This document shows positions 1 through 7,523 of a stretch of DNA of 64,000 bases, piece after piece (the first letter of the stretch is position 1; the number at the start of each line of letters is the position of its first letter). The position numbers and the translations under genes were made by a program. The DNA comes from Rhizobium sp. C1 (GTDB lineage Bacteria > Pseudomonadota > Alphaproteobacteria > Rhizobiales > Rhizobiaceae), in contig NZ_JAJNCY010000011.1 of assembly GCF_021026335.1 (NCBI RefSeq), positions 91,706 through 155,705 of the forward strand. Reading direction: 5' to 3'. A model generated the notes under the pieces. It was not told the DNA's origin. It did no database searches and saw only the letters and a list, made by a program, of their open reading frames with translations.

Positions 1-278
1 TGGCCCGCGACCGCGCCGGCGAACCGCTGGACGGCCTCGATCCGTTTGTTGCGGAAGACGGGCTGATCACCCGCCCCGCCTTTGACCCCGAAATCCGCCA
101 TCTGCCGCAAGGCGGGGCGGATTTCATCGGCCTCCTCATGGAGGGGCACACGCTTGGCGAGGCGGCGGGCGCTGCCCTCTCCGCCGATTCCAATTTCAAC
201 CTGCCGGCCGCCATTTCGGCCATCATCGAGGCAGGCGCATTTTCAAAGGTCCTTTTTGAGGGGATGGAGGTTTCCTGA
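1..278 (+). CDS. HvfC/BufC family protein, C-terminal part (cut by window edge)
   Basis: The reading frame enters from the left edge and stops at 276-278. The remaining 91 residues include FDPEIRHLPQGG, HTLGEAAGAAL and a C-terminal GAFSKV segment, which resemble the end of DUF2063 proteins (HvfC/BufC). In that family the N-terminal half is a putative DNA-binding-type fold and the C-terminal half accompanies a DUF692 protein that matures small cysteine-rich peptides (bufferins). The stop codon is followed after one base by the start of a DoxX-like gene, the usual partner order (peptide, DUF692, DUF2063, DoxX). The first genes of the operon lie outside the window, so the assignment rests on a short C-terminus and on context. 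Confidence 0.65.
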   Translation, partial: ARDRAGEPLDGLDPFVAEDGLITRPAFDPEIRHLPQGGADFIGLLMEGHTLGEAAGAALSADSNFNLPAAISAIIEAGAFSKVLFEGMEVS

Positions 279-279
279 C

Positions 280-858
280 ATGAATTTTCTGATGAAGATC
301 AAGCAATTGCACGATGGCGTCTTCGGCCTTGCCGAGAAGCTGACGGAGGGCTGGCTTCTCGGCCTCTTCGCCCGCTTCGTCTTCTTCGCCGTGCTCTATT
401 TCTACTTCCTGAACTCCTTTGGCACCAAGGTCGGCGAAGGCTTTGCAGGCTTCTTCCAGATCCAGGACGGCGCCTACTATCAGATTGCACCCAAGGCGAT
501 GGATGCCGTCAGCGGCGACGTCGGCGCACTGCCCTTCTTCCCCTGGAAGATCATCGTGCCGCTCGGCACCTATATGGAGCTTATCCTGCCGGCACTGGTC
601 GTGCTCGGCCTCTTCACCCGCGTCGCCGCCGTCGGCATGATCGGCTTCGTCATCGTCCAGACGCTCACCGACATTTACGGCCACATGGCCGACGCACAAA
701 CCATCGGCGCGCTCTTCGACCGCTTCCCCGACAGCCTCATTTCCGACCAGCGCCTGCTCTGGAGCGTACCGCTTGTCTATCTGGCGCTGAAGGGCGGTGG
801 GGCGATCTCGCTTGATGCAATTCTGTCCAGACTCGCGCCGAAGCCGCAATGGGCCTGA
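280..858 (+). CDS. DoxX-like integral membrane protein (HvfX/BufD type)
   Basis: A 192-residue protein with about four hydrophobic segments (roughly residues 28-48, 85-112, 117-136 and 165-180). The arrangement fits DoxX-family membrane proteins: an aromatic-rich first helix containing ARFVFF, then a PxGTYMELILPALVVLGLFTR-like region typical of the family. The ATG at 280 is chosen because it follows the preceding stop by one base and has GGAGG at 266-270 about 10 bases upstream; longer in-frame extensions only overlap the previous gene. It closes the operon, since a strong terminator follows. By context it is the membrane component of a bufferin or HvfABCX-type copper or oxidative-stress operon. 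Its exact biochemical role is not known. Confidence 0.75.
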   Translation: MNFLMKIKQLHDGVFGLAEKLTEGWLLGLFARFVFFAVLYFYFLNSFGTKVGEGFAGFFQIQDGAYYQIAPKAMDAVSGDVGALPFFPWKIIVPLGTYMELILPALVVLGLFTRVAAVGMIGFVIVQTLTDIYGHMADAQTIGALFDRFPDSLISDQRLLWSVPLVYLALKGGGAISLDAILSRLAPKPQWA

Positions 859-867
859 CGCAGACCA

Positions 868-904
868 GAAGAGACCCCCGGCAGGGAAACCGGGGGCCTC
901 TTCC
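868..904 (+). terminator. Rho-independent-type hairpin after the DoxX gene
   Basis: Arms around GACCCCCGG and CCGGGGGCCTC enclose a short CAGGGAAA loop, giving a strong GC stem flanked by GAAGAG/CTCTTC. No long T run follows on either strand, so it may act as a shared terminator between the converging DoxX and hsp20 genes. Confidence 0.65.
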
Positions 905-941
905 AATCAAACCGGAGGAGTTTATTGGGAATTAAGTCAGC

Positions 942-1406
942 TTAGTTGAGCTGGCCTTCGATCGCCTTCGGAGCTTCGCTCTTCGAGGCGACGATATCGA
1001 TGCGGCGCGGTTTCATCGTTTCAGGAATTTCGCGCACGAGGTCGATGTGGAGCAAGCCGTTCTTCAGCGAGGCGCCGCGCACTTCGACATAGTCGGCGAG
1101 CTGGAAGCGGCGCTCGAAGGCGCGCTTGGCAATGCCGCGATAGAGATAGTCGACATCCTTGTCGATTTCGGCAGATTTTTCACCCTTCACGGTCAGCGCA
1201 TGTTCGCGCGCTTCGATGGAAAGTTCGCTTTCGTCGAAGCCGGCAACGGCCATGGTGATGCGATAGGCGTTCTCACCCGTCCGCTCGATATTGTAGGGCG
1301 GATAGCTCTGCGACTGGTCGGGCTGGCCGACGCCGTCAAGCATGTTGAAAAGGCGGTCGAAGCCGACGGTGGAGCGATAAAGGGGAGAGTAGTCGATGTG
1401 ACGCAT
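942..1406 (-). CDS. Hsp20 family small heat-shock protein (IbpA-like)
   Basis: A 154-residue alpha-crystallin-type chaperone that would hold unfolding proteins in the cytoplasm under heat stress. The N-terminus ([20 protein letters not shown]) is that of class A rhizobial small heat-shock proteins. The alpha-crystallin domain runs from about residue 38, with [19 protein letters not shown] at its start and the conserved A-x-L-x-x-G-L signature visible as ASLKNGLL. The start at 1406 is decided by an AGGAGG ribosome-binding site; a longer upstream frame is non-coding leader. The leader shows a sigma-32-like promoter and a ROSE-type hairpin that buries this ribosome-binding site, so both transcriptional and translational heat control are likely. 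Confidence 0.93.
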   Translation of the reverse strand: MRHIDYSPLYRSTVGFDRLFNMLDGVGQPDQSQSYPPYNIERTGENAYRITMAVAGFDESELSIEAREHALTVKGEKSAEIDKDVDYLYRGIAKRAFERRFQLADYVEVRGASLKNGLLHIDLVREIPETMKPRRIDIVASKSEAPKAIEGQLN

Positions 1407-1506
1407 GATGTCCTCCTGAGAAGCGACGTCAGTCAATGTTTTCAATGCCTCAGGCCCCGGTTCTGGCGGCGGGAGGCGGTTCGCGAAGACCCGTTTGGCA
1501 TCTTCG
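1407..1506 (-). promoter_or_regulatory. ROSE-type RNA thermometer in the hsp20 leader
   Basis: In the transcript the last bases before the start codon read GUCGCUUCUCAGGAGGAC (1427 down to 1410). GUC pairs with GAC, a single G bulges, and CUU pairs with GAG around a CUCAG loop, so the AGGAGG ribosome-binding site is paired. The U-C-G-C-U motif opposite the ribosome-binding site with one unpaired G is the hallmark of the ROSE family found ahead of rhizobial small heat-shock genes. The rest of the roughly 100-base leader is GC-rich and can fold into further hairpins. The 5' boundary is inferred from the promoter. Confidence 0.75.
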
Positions 1507-1512
1507 AAGAAA

Positions 1513-1541
1513 CAGATGGGAATTGATTTTTGCGCTTCAAG
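1513..1541 (-). promoter_or_regulatory. Sigma-32 (RpoH)-like promoter of hsp20
   Basis: On the minus strand CTTGAA (1541-1536) is followed after 16 bases by CCATCTG (1519-1513). This fits the alphaproteobacterial RpoH pattern of a CTTG -35 element and a C-rich -10 element, and puts transcription start near 1506, about 100 bases before the hsp20 start. Confidence 0.7.
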
Positions 1542-1577
1542 AGGGGATGACATGAAACACTCGAAATCACGAATCCG

Positions 1578-2570
1578 GTGACCGCATTGCTCTATCAGAC
1601 GCCCGACAATCCGCTGCCGCCCGTGCATATGGAAGGCACCTTTCGGACCCACGACGGGATCGATCTGCGCTATGCCGTCTTCAAGGGCAAGGCATCGCCG
1701 CCCAAGGGCACGGTCGTGCTACTGCCGGGCCGCAGCGAACCGATCGAGAAATATGCCGAGACGATCACCGACATCACCAATGCGGGTCTCTGGGTCGCAA
1801 CCTTCGACCTGCGCGGCCAGGGCGGTTCGCCGCGGCTTGCCAGGAACAAGCGCCTTGGACACGTGCGGCGCTTCAGCGATTACCAGAAGGATCTGGACGC
1901 CTTCTTCGAGCAGATCGTTCTGCCCGACGCCAAGCTGCCCTTCTTCCTCGTCGCGCATTCGACCGGCGGCCTGATTGCGCTGGCAAGTGCGCGGCGGCTC
2001 GCCAACCGGGTGGAGCGGATCGTCGTCTCCGCGCCCTTCCTGGGCCTCGCCTCGACACGCCCCTCGCCGCGCCTGGTGCGCTTCGTCGCCGGCCTCATGT
2101 GCCTGATCGGCCTTGGCGGACACGCCTCCCGCAAGGACGCCGATTATTCAAAGTTCGAGGGCAATGCCGTCACCTCGGACCCGGTGCGCTTCGCCCGCAA
2201 CCAGGCGATCTTCGACGCGTATCCCGAACTGACGCTCGGCCCGCCGACGTGGCGCTGGGTGTATGAATGCCTGAAGGCAGGCCGCAAGGTCGTCTCGCCG
2301 GCCTATCTGCAATCCATCACCGTGCCGACCCTCATCCTCGGCCCCACTGCCGACCGCGTCGCCTCCTACCCGGAGATCGAACGCATGTCGCGCTACTTCC
2401 GGGCCGGCAAGCTGATCCCGATCAACGGATCGGAGCACGAGGTCTTCCAGGAGGCCGAGAAATATCGCGCACAAGCCATGGCCGCACTCTTCGCCTTCAT
2501 TCCCGGCGGCTTTTCCGAGCCGGTGCGCCTGATCGAAGAGGATGAGACTGCGCAAAAGGCGGCAGGCTGA
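1578..2570 (+). CDS. Alpha/beta hydrolase, lysophospholipase-like (PldB type)
   Basis: A 330-residue cytoplasmic alpha/beta hydrolase of the monoacylglycerol lipase/lysophospholipase group (Hydrolase_4). Visible features are the oxyanion region [14 protein letters not shown], the FDLRGQGGS strand-turn, the nucleophile elbow AHSTGG (Ser in H-S-T-G-G), a late Asp within [11 protein letters not shown] and the catalytic His in [10 protein letters not shown]. Translation likely begins at the GTG at 1578; an ATG at 1629 (HMEGTF) is the alternative and would remove only 17 residues. It is divergent from hsp20 and meets the HisN gene tail to tail with no intervening base. The natural substrate cannot be read from the sequence. 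Confidence 0.87.
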   Translation: MTALLYQTPDNPLPPVHMEGTFRTHDGIDLRYAVFKGKASPPKGTVVLLPGRSEPIEKYAETITDITNAGLWVATFDLRGQGGSPRLARNKRLGHVRRFSDYQKDLDAFFEQIVLPDAKLPFFLVAHSTGGLIALASARRLANRVERIVVSAPFLGLASTRPSPRLVRFVAGLMCLIGLGGHASRKDADYSKFEGNAVTSDPVRFARNQAIFDAYPELTLGPPTWRWVYECLKAGRKVVSPAYLQSITVPTLILGPTADRVASYPEIERMSRYFRAGKLIPINGSEHEVFQEAEKYRAQAMAALFAFIPGGFSEPVRLIEEDETAQKAAG

Positions 2571-3344
2571 TCAGCCTGCCAGCAGCTCCAGCGCCTGGCG
2601 ATGCAGCGCAGGCGTGGCGGCGGCAACGATGCGCCCGCCCATTTCCGGACGCCCGCCATCCCAGGTCGTGATGACACCGCCGGCATTCTCGATGATCGGA
2701 ATGATGCCGCCCACGTCGTATGGCTTCAGCTGGTTCTCGACCACGAGATCGATATTGCCGCTCGCGACCAGCATATAGGCATAGCAGTCGCAGCCGTAGC
2801 GGAAGAGCCTCACGGTCTTTTCGACAGCGCGATACTTCCGCTCGTCCTCGCCCGCAAAAAGATGCGGCGATGTCGAAAACAGCGTCGCATTGGCGATGTC
2901 CCCGCAGTCCCGCGTCCTGATCTGCCGCGCCCCGCCGGGCCCGGTGTAATAGGACGCCTTGCCATCGGAGAAATAGCGCTCGCCCGTGAAGGGCTGGTCG
3001 ACCAGACCCATCTTCGCCCGGCCGCCGCTGTACAGGCCGATCAGCGTGCCCCAGACCGGCAGGCCGGAAATGAAGGCGCGCGTGCCGTCGATCGGATCGA
3101 TGACCCAGACATTCTCGCGGTCGAGCCCGACATTGCCATGCTCTTCACCCAGAATCCCGTGATCCGGAAAGGCACGCTCGATTTCCGCGCGGATCGCCTC
3201 TTCCGCCGCGCGGTCCCCTTCCGTCACCGGATCGAAGCCGCCGGCCTCCTTGTTGACCACGGCGGCCCCTGCCCGGAAACGCGGCAGCGTCTCGCGCGCG
3301 GCAACTTCGGCAAGGCGATCGAAAAACGCTCTGTCTGGCAACAT
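2571..3344 (-). CDS. hisN: Histidinol-phosphatase, inositol monophosphatase family
   Basis: A 257-residue Mg-dependent phosphatase of the inositol monophosphatase fold. Metal-binding motifs are visible in order: ILGEEHG near residue 65, WVIDPIDGTRAF near 80 and KPYDVGGIIPIIENAGG near 207. The CDCYAYMLVASGNIDLVVE segment and overall length fit the HisN subgroup, which removes phosphate from L-histidinol phosphate in histidine synthesis, better than SuhB/CysQ. No other his gene is nearby, as is usual for hisN in Rhizobiales. It ends directly against the hydrolase gene. An MmgR-like sRNA, in a family first named after suhB-type neighbours, lies about 210 bases upstream and points the other way. 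General inositol-phosphatase activity remains possible. Confidence 0.85.
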   Translation of the reverse strand: MLPDRAFFDRLAEVAARETLPRFRAGAAVVNKEAGGFDPVTEGDRAAEEAIRAEIERAFPDHGILGEEHGNVGLDRENVWVIDPIDGTRAFISGLPVWGTLIGLYSGGRAKMGLVDQPFTGERYFSDGKASYYTGPGGARQIRTRDCGDIANATLFSTSPHLFAGEDERKYRAVEKTVRLFRYGCDCYAYMLVASGNIDLVVENQLKPYDVGGIIPIIENAGGVITTWDGGRPEMGGRIVAAATPALHRQALELLAG

Positions 3345-3518
3345 GGGGTTCCTCGTGTCAGCGCGCGAGCCGCGCTTTTCGTGTGCAGATGTTGCTATGC
3401 TTAAACCGGAATTTCGCCGCGAAGGAAAGAGCGTCTTTTGACATTTGCCGCCATGCCCACCAGGAGTGGGTAAAATTTGAGCACGAAAAAAATCTGCTTA
3501 AATCCTGTGCCAAATCCG

Positions 3519-3547
3519 TTGACATTGGTGCGTTGCAATATTAATGT
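3519..3547 (+). promoter_or_regulatory. Sigma-70 promoter of the MmgR-like sRNA
   Basis: TTGACA (3519-3524) and TAATGT (3542-3547) are separated by exactly 17 bases, one of the best housekeeping promoters in the window. A start site near 3554 would coincide with the first base of the sRNA hairpin. Confidence 0.75.
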
Positions 3548-3553
3548 CATCTT

Positions 3554-3632
3554 ACAGTCGCTCGCGGCTGTAATACCCTCCTTGGGTGTTTCCTCCCTAG
3601 ATTTGACCGCGCCCAACGGCGCGGTTTTTTTT
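3554..3632 (+). ncRNA. mmgR: MmgR/alpha-r8 (suhB) family small RNA
   Basis: A roughly 79-base RNA defined by a strong promoter and an intrinsic terminator. Hairpin 1 pairs ACAGUCG with CGGCUGU (3554-3571). A small ACCC/GGGU stem follows, then a single-stranded UUUCCUCCCUAG segment, then the terminator stem CCGCGCC-CAAC-GGCGCGG with eight Ts (3607-3632). The UUUCCUCCCU core and three-stem layout match what I know of the rhizobial alpha-r8 family, whose Sinorhizobium member MmgR limits polyhydroxybutyrate storage when nitrogen is low. The anti-SD-like core would base-pair with ribosome-binding sites of target mRNAs. Family membership is from memory and needs a covariance-model check. Confidence 0.78.
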
Positions 3633-3648
3633 GACCTCGCCGCTCCGC

Positions 3649-3703
3649 CCTCATGCTGAGGCGCCGCCCGCAGGGCGCGTGGCGCAGGCGCCTCGGGATG
3701 AGG
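3649..3703. repeat. Palindromic intergenic repeat
   Basis: CCTCATGCTGAGGCGCC (3649-3665) and GGCGCCTCGGGATGAGG (3687-3703) are inverted copies with two mismatches around a 21-base GC-rich centre. The CCTCATGCTGAGG head is a common element of dispersed palindromes in rhizobial intergenic DNA. Confidence 0.65.
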
Positions 3704-4186
3704 TCGCGACATGCCAAAACCCTCGGGAAAAACCTCTCCCGAGTTCCACTCCGGTTCTGCCGCTCTTGCCCCCTGTCTCGGGCCAAAAACTTCCGGAGAG
3801 CCACGCTGACGCGCCGCCCAGTTGGTAGTTTAAAAATAACGGCGGAGCGCCAGCGCGACCCGTCGAGATTGCCAAGGGGAGCCTCATCCGACTCCATTCC
3901 TCAAGCGCGGGCCGCCTCGCTAAACCGCCTGCGGAGGCAGACGGGTTCTCAGGCAAAGCCTGGCCGCCGAGCTATTCGCAGCCCATCGGGGGAGTCGTTT
4001 CGTCGGGTGTTGTTTCACCCGCCGCCGCCCGCGCCCCCTGATGATATCCACCGCACGTTACGATGAACACCATCAGGCTCTCCTCCCGCCTGAACCAGCC
4101 GTCGCTGGCCCATCCGGTGACGGGAGGGGTGTAGGATAAGGGGATATTTTGAGAGTGGGGAAAACGGTGCGGCTGGGTTCGCCTCT

Positions 4187-4349
4187 CCCCTTGTGGGAGA
4201 GGAAGCGATTTCAACATCTTAGCTTCAGCTAAGTGTTAGAAATCGCAGGTGAGGGGGCTGCATTTGTCCCCGCCGTTTCCCCCTCACTTGCAAAATCTAC
4301 GACTTAGCCTGCGGCTAAGACCGTGATTTTGCTTTCTCCCCACAAGGGG
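4187..4349. repeat. Compound inverted repeat, possible small non-autonomous element
   Basis: Left arm 4187-4258 and right arm 4276-4349 are imperfect inverted copies of about 72 bases. Both outer ends begin CCCCTTGTGGG. Each arm contains its own nested palindrome: CGATTTC..GAAATCG around CTTAGC/GCTAAG on the left, and CAAAATC..GATTTTG around CTTAGCC/GGCTAAG on the right. The whole could extrude as a branched cruciform. The outer end resembles repeats at 27564-27600 and 63789-63919. Confidence 0.7.
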
Positions 4350-4363
4350 GGGGGGGGGGGGGG
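4346..4363 (+). repeat. Homopolymer run of 18 G
   Basis: Eighteen consecutive G residues directly extend the GGGG end of the compound inverted repeat, 13 bases from the 3' end of the N-formylglutamate amidohydrolase gene. Such a run is either a slippage-prone tract or a sequencing or assembly artefact. Confidence 0.9.
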
Positions 4364-4375
4364 ATGGCAGTACCC

Positions 4376-5263
4376 CTACTCCGCCGCAAACGCCATGTCG
4401 CCCGACGTCTCCACCACATAATCCGCCAGCCGCATCATGAACTCGCGCAGCAGCCCCGCGATCAGCAGGAACTCCGGCCTCCGCTCCAGCGTCGTTTCAT
4501 CGACATAAAGCGACCGGTTGACCTCGATCTGGATGGCATGAAGATTGCGGGCCGGGCGGCCGTAATGTTCGGTGATGAAACCGCCGGCATAGGGTTTGTT
4601 GCGCACGGTGGCAAAGCCGAGATCGGTGAGGATATCGCTGGCCGCGCGCGTCAGCCGTGACGAAGCGCTTGTGCCATAACGGTCGCCGATGACGATATCC
4701 GGCTTTTCCGGCGAACCGGGGATGCGAATATTGCCGGGCATGGAATGGCAATCTATCAGAATGGCCTGGCCGAAGCAGACATGCGTGCGGGCAATCAGCT
4801 TGCGCAGGCAGGCGTGATAGGGCTTGTAGACCGCCTCGATGCGGTCCAGCCCCTCATCTGCCGTCAACCGGGTACTGTAGATTTCCGTGTTCTCAGCGAC
4901 GATACGCGGAATGGTCCCGAGTCCGCCGGCCACGCGCACCGAATTGCGGTTCACATGCGACGGCAGTTCGCCGATGAACATGCGCGGGTCGAGCTCATAA
5001 GGCTCGCGGTTCACGTCGAGAAAAGCGCGCGGAAAATGCGCGACGAGCATCGGCGCACCAAGCGACACGGACGAGATGAAAAGTTCATCCACGTAGACGT
5101 CTTCGGATTTGCGGATTGTCAGCCCGTCGAGACGCGACTGGGCCATGAAATCGCGGCTGTAGCGGCGTCCGCTATGCGGCGAGTTGAACACAAAGGGGAT
5201 TGTGTGAGCGGCGGGCTCGAAGACCTCGAAGTCGATGTTTTCCTCGCTCAGGCCGCGCATCAT
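4376..5263 (-). CDS. N-formylglutamate amidohydrolase family protein
   Basis: A 295-residue Zn-type amidohydrolase of the HutG2/FGase family, which releases formate from N-formyl-glutamate or related N-acyl amino acids. Characteristic blocks are VFNSPHSG near residue 29, RKSEDVYVDELF near 51, HFPRAFLDVNREPYELDP near 75, LIDCHSMPG near 168 and YAGGFITEHYGRP..AIQIEVNRSLY near 223-253, which supply the expected His, Asp and Glu ligands. The start at 5263 (two adjacent ATGs) has an AAAGGGG ribosome-binding site. There is no hut gene nearby, so a role in histidine degradation cannot be asserted. It is divergent from cpdR. Confidence 0.88.
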   Translation of the reverse strand: MMRGLSEENIDFEVFEPAAHTIPFVFNSPHSGRRYSRDFMAQSRLDGLTIRKSEDVYVDELFISSVSLGAPMLVAHFPRAFLDVNREPYELDPRMFIGELPSHVNRNSVRVAGGLGTIPRIVAENTEIYSTRLTADEGLDRIEAVYKPYHACLRKLIARTHVCFGQAILIDCHSMPGNIRIPGSPEKPDIVIGDRYGTSASSRLTRAASDILTDLGFATVRNKPYAGGFITEHYGRPARNLHAIQIEVNRSLYVDETTLERRPEFLLIAGLLREFMMRLADYVVETSGDMAFAAE

Positions 5264-5476
5264 TCCCCTTTACCATGTTTTGTTGTTGTGGTGATTTGCA
5301 GTATCAAACATGTTGCCAGCAGGCGGGCGTGAAGTCAAAACCATTCGCGGGAGCCAAAACGGGCTCTTATGCGTTATACAGAGCCTTCGGGGGCTGTGTT
5401 CACAGGAAATTTACCCGCTCCAGCATACAACTCATGTTCATATGCCAGAACGAGAAAACACCAGATGCCAGAGAAA

Positions 5477-5839
5477 ATGACCCAGAAGATCCTCCTTGCA
5501 GAAGACGACAACGACATGCGCCGTTTCCTGGTCAAGGCGCTCGAGCGCGCCGGCTATAACGTCATGTCCTATGACAATGGCGCCAGCGCCTATGACCGTC
5601 TGCGCGAAGAGCCCTTCTCGCTGCTTCTCACCGACATCGTGATGCCGGAAATGGACGGGATCGAACTCGCCCGCCGCGCCACCGAACTCGACCCGGATCT
5701 GAAGGTCATGTTCATCACCGGCTTCGCCGCCGTGGCGCTCAACCCGGACTCCCGCGCCCCCAAGGACGCCAAGGTTCTCTCCAAGCCCTTTCACCTTCGC
5801 GACCTCGTCGACGAGGTCAACAAGATGCTGGCCGCCTGA
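5477..5839 (+). CDS. cpdR: Single-domain response regulator CpdR
   Basis: A 120-residue stand-alone receiver domain with no output domain. The acidic pocket (Glu9, Asp10, Asp11), phospho-acceptor Asp53 in LLTDIVMPEMDG, Thr81 in FITGFA and Lys103 in LSKPFHL are all present. Sequence blocks such as ALNPDSRAPKDAKVLSKPF are diagnostic of alphaproteobacterial CpdR. In Caulobacter and Sinorhizobium CpdR is phosphorylated by the CckA-ChpT relay. In its unphosphorylated form it brings ClpXP to the pole and promotes destruction of cell-cycle regulators. The ATG at 5477 is preferred over the in-frame ATG at 5465, because MTQKILLAEDD is the usual family N-terminus. It precedes tRNA-Val. Confidence 0.93.
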   Translation: MTQKILLAEDDNDMRRFLVKALERAGYNVMSYDNGASAYDRLREEPFSLLLTDIVMPEMDGIELARRATELDPDLKVMFITGFAAVALNPDSRAPKDAKVLSKPFHLRDLVDEVNKMLAA

Positions 5840-5894
5840 TCAGGCGACCACCGAAGCTTTTCCACCGATTGATAAAAAAGCTTCAAAAACCCTA

Positions 5895-5923
5895 TTGACG
5901 GCGCAAAGCATTTTATGATCTAT
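5895..5923 (+). promoter_or_regulatory. Probable promoter of tRNA-Val
   Basis: TTGACG (5895-5900), a 17-base spacer and ATCTAT (5918-5923) lie about 16 bases ahead of the mature tRNA end. The -10 element is weak, so this is a moderate call. Confidence 0.4.
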
Positions 5924-5938
5924 GCGCCGACATCGGAT

Positions 5939-6013
<75 letters not shown>

Positions 6014-6213
6014 TCCTTCCTTCACAATTCTGTGTGAATGAAAGTCCGGACCAGCCGCTTCGTCAAGAAGCGGCCGGCGGGCCGATGAACTTCAAGCTGA
6101 ACATGCACTGCGCCGGGCCGGAATGCCGCAGCCCTGACAATTGCCTTGAGCGATTCGCGCCGGTACATTACCAAAGCATCAGAAACACCGACGATGAGAC
6201 CACGACCCCCCCC

Positions 6214-6864
6214 ATGACCCGATTCGAGCTGCCGCATAGCCCTTGGGAACATTTCGCCGACGGCGTTGTCCATGTGATCGGCGTCGCCGCCGCCATTGCC
6301 GCCACCTCGGCGCTGATTGTCTGGGCGAGCCTGAAACTGCCCACTGATTCGATCTGGCCGCTGACCTTCTACGGCATCGGCATGATCGCCACCTTTTCCC
6401 TCTCGGCCGCCTATAACCTGACCCTTCACGGCAGGGTCCGCGCGGTTCTGCGCCGCTTCGACCATGCCGCGATCTATCTGATGATCGCAGGCACCTACAC
6501 CCCGATCGCCATTCTCGGCCTCGGCGGCTGGCTGGGCTGGTCGCTGGCCGTTGCGACATGGACGCTTGCCCTTGTCGGCATCGTCATGAAGCTCGCCTTC
6601 TTCCATCGCTGGCCGCGCGCCGGCTTCTATCTCTATCTCGGCATGGGCTGGCTCGGCATTCTGGCAGCCTGGCCGCTGGTGCAGCATCTGCATCCGAGCG
6701 TCCTGATCCTGCTGCTCGGCGGCGGTGTGATCTACACGACCGGCACGATCTTCTATCACTATGATCGCCTCCCCTATTCCCGCGCCATCTGGCACGTTCA
6801 TGTCCTGGCAGCCGCAGCCATCCATTATGTCGCGGTTCTGATGGCGGTTCCGGCTACGACTTGA
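6214..6864 (+). CDS. Hemolysin III / PAQR family membrane protein
   Basis: A 216-residue seven-helix membrane protein of the TrhA/hemolysin-III (PAQR) family. The signature residues are in place: HxxxG near the N-terminus as HFADGVVHVIG, then SAAYNLTLHGR with R-x-DHAAIYLMIAGTYTP, and the C-terminal H-x3-H segment IWHVHVLAAAAIHYVAVL that would bind zinc. Despite the family name these proteins are not established toxins; bacterial members affect membrane energetics and lipid homeostasis. The ATG at 6214 gives the family-length protein; an upstream in-frame extension to 6034 overlaps non-conserved leader and lacks support. It lies just downstream of tRNA-Val on the same strand, unrelated in function. 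Confidence 0.85.
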   Translation: MTRFELPHSPWEHFADGVVHVIGVAAAIAATSALIVWASLKLPTDSIWPLTFYGIGMIATFSLSAAYNLTLHGRVRAVLRRFDHAAIYLMIAGTYTPIAILGLGGWLGWSLAVATWTLALVGIVMKLAFFHRWPRAGFYLYLGMGWLGILAAWPLVQHLHPSVLILLLGGGVIYTTGTIFYHYDRLPYSRAIWHVHVLAAAAIHYVAVLMAVPATT

Positions 6865-7066
6865 TCGCCGCCCGGATTTGAGGCATAAGCGGCTCAAGGC
6901 TTGGGACCGCCCGCCACCCGCTGGCATTTGCCTTGGTGAAGGTCCCGATGCAGTTCGCGACGAATTGCATCGAACATCCGATTGATGACCGAAGCTTCCA
7001 TGCATTCGCGCCATCGGCAATGCGGGTCCCGATATTGGCACTGCGAATGCGGCAAGGACTTCAACC

Positions 7067-7510
7067 ATGTCACAATCGATGCCTATTCCCTCGCTTGAAA
7101 CACTCAAAGATCAGGCGAAACGTCTGCGGACCCGTCTGAAGGACGAAGCACAGAACATTACCCACTCGAAGGCGCTGGAACTGATCGCGGCCCAATATGG
7201 CTTCCGCGACTGGAACACGATGGCCGCAAAAGCCGGCAATCGCCCGCCGCTCAATCCCTGGATGCTCGGGTCGAAGGTCTCCGGCCACTATCTCGGCCAA
7301 CCCTTCACGGCCGAAATCCTCTCCGTGCAGGCACTCGCCCACGCGCCCGGACGCTATCGCATCACGTTCGACTTTGACGAACCGGTGGATGTCGTCACCT
7401 TCGACAGCTTCTCCGCCTTCCGCAAGCGCGTGACCTGCACGATCGGCGAGGACGGCCGCACCGTGGAGAAAACCTCCAACGGCCGACCGCACATGGAACT
7501 GGAATGGTGA
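7067..7510 (+). CDS. Glyoxalase-related domain protein
   Basis: A 147-residue cytoplasmic protein. The N-terminal 55 residues (LKDQAKRLRTRLKDEAQNITHSKALELIAAQYGFRDWNTMAA, in blocks) match the small helical domain that NCBI and Pfam call glyoxalase-related, found fused to or beside VOC proteins and in stand-alone form. The rest (VSGHYLGQPFTAEILSVQ ... VDVVTFDSFSAFRKRVTCTI) looks like a small beta-rich domain. No glyoxalase metal ligands are visible, so enzymatic activity should not be inferred. It sits 13 bases ahead of the SDR gene on the same strand and is probably cotranscribed. ATG 7067 follows an AAGGA site; ATG 7079 is possible. Confidence 0.72.
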   Translation: MSQSMPIPSLETLKDQAKRLRTRLKDEAQNITHSKALELIAAQYGFRDWNTMAAKAGNRPPLNPWMLGSKVSGHYLGQPFTAEILSVQALAHAPGRYRITFDFDEPVDVVTFDSFSAFRKRVTCTIGEDGRTVEKTSNGRPHMELEW

Positions 7511-7523
7511 AAGGAAACGAGGC

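Larger units (their letters stand above)
3345..4375. other. Gene-poor intergenic region of about 1 kb
   Basis: No convincing protein-coding gene is present: frames here are short, proline/arginine-rich and lack ribosome-binding sites. The stretch holds the hisN leader, an MmgR-like sRNA with its promoter and terminator (3519-3632), then a series of dyad elements. These are a 17-bp-arm inverted repeat (3649-3703), smaller dyads such as CCTGATG/CATCAGG (4037-4077), a compound inverted repeat (4187-4349) and an 18-G run (4346-4363). Confidence 0.8.

Noticed and set aside
223..906. 227-residue open frame antisense to the DoxX gene
   Set aside because: Its start lies inside the terminator hairpin and it has no ribosome-binding site.
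4346..4363. G18 tract as a phase-variation switch of the N-formylglutamate amidohydrolase gene
   Set aside because: The tract is beyond the 3' end of that gene and not in a coding region or promoter of a recognised gene, so changing its length would not switch a frame.
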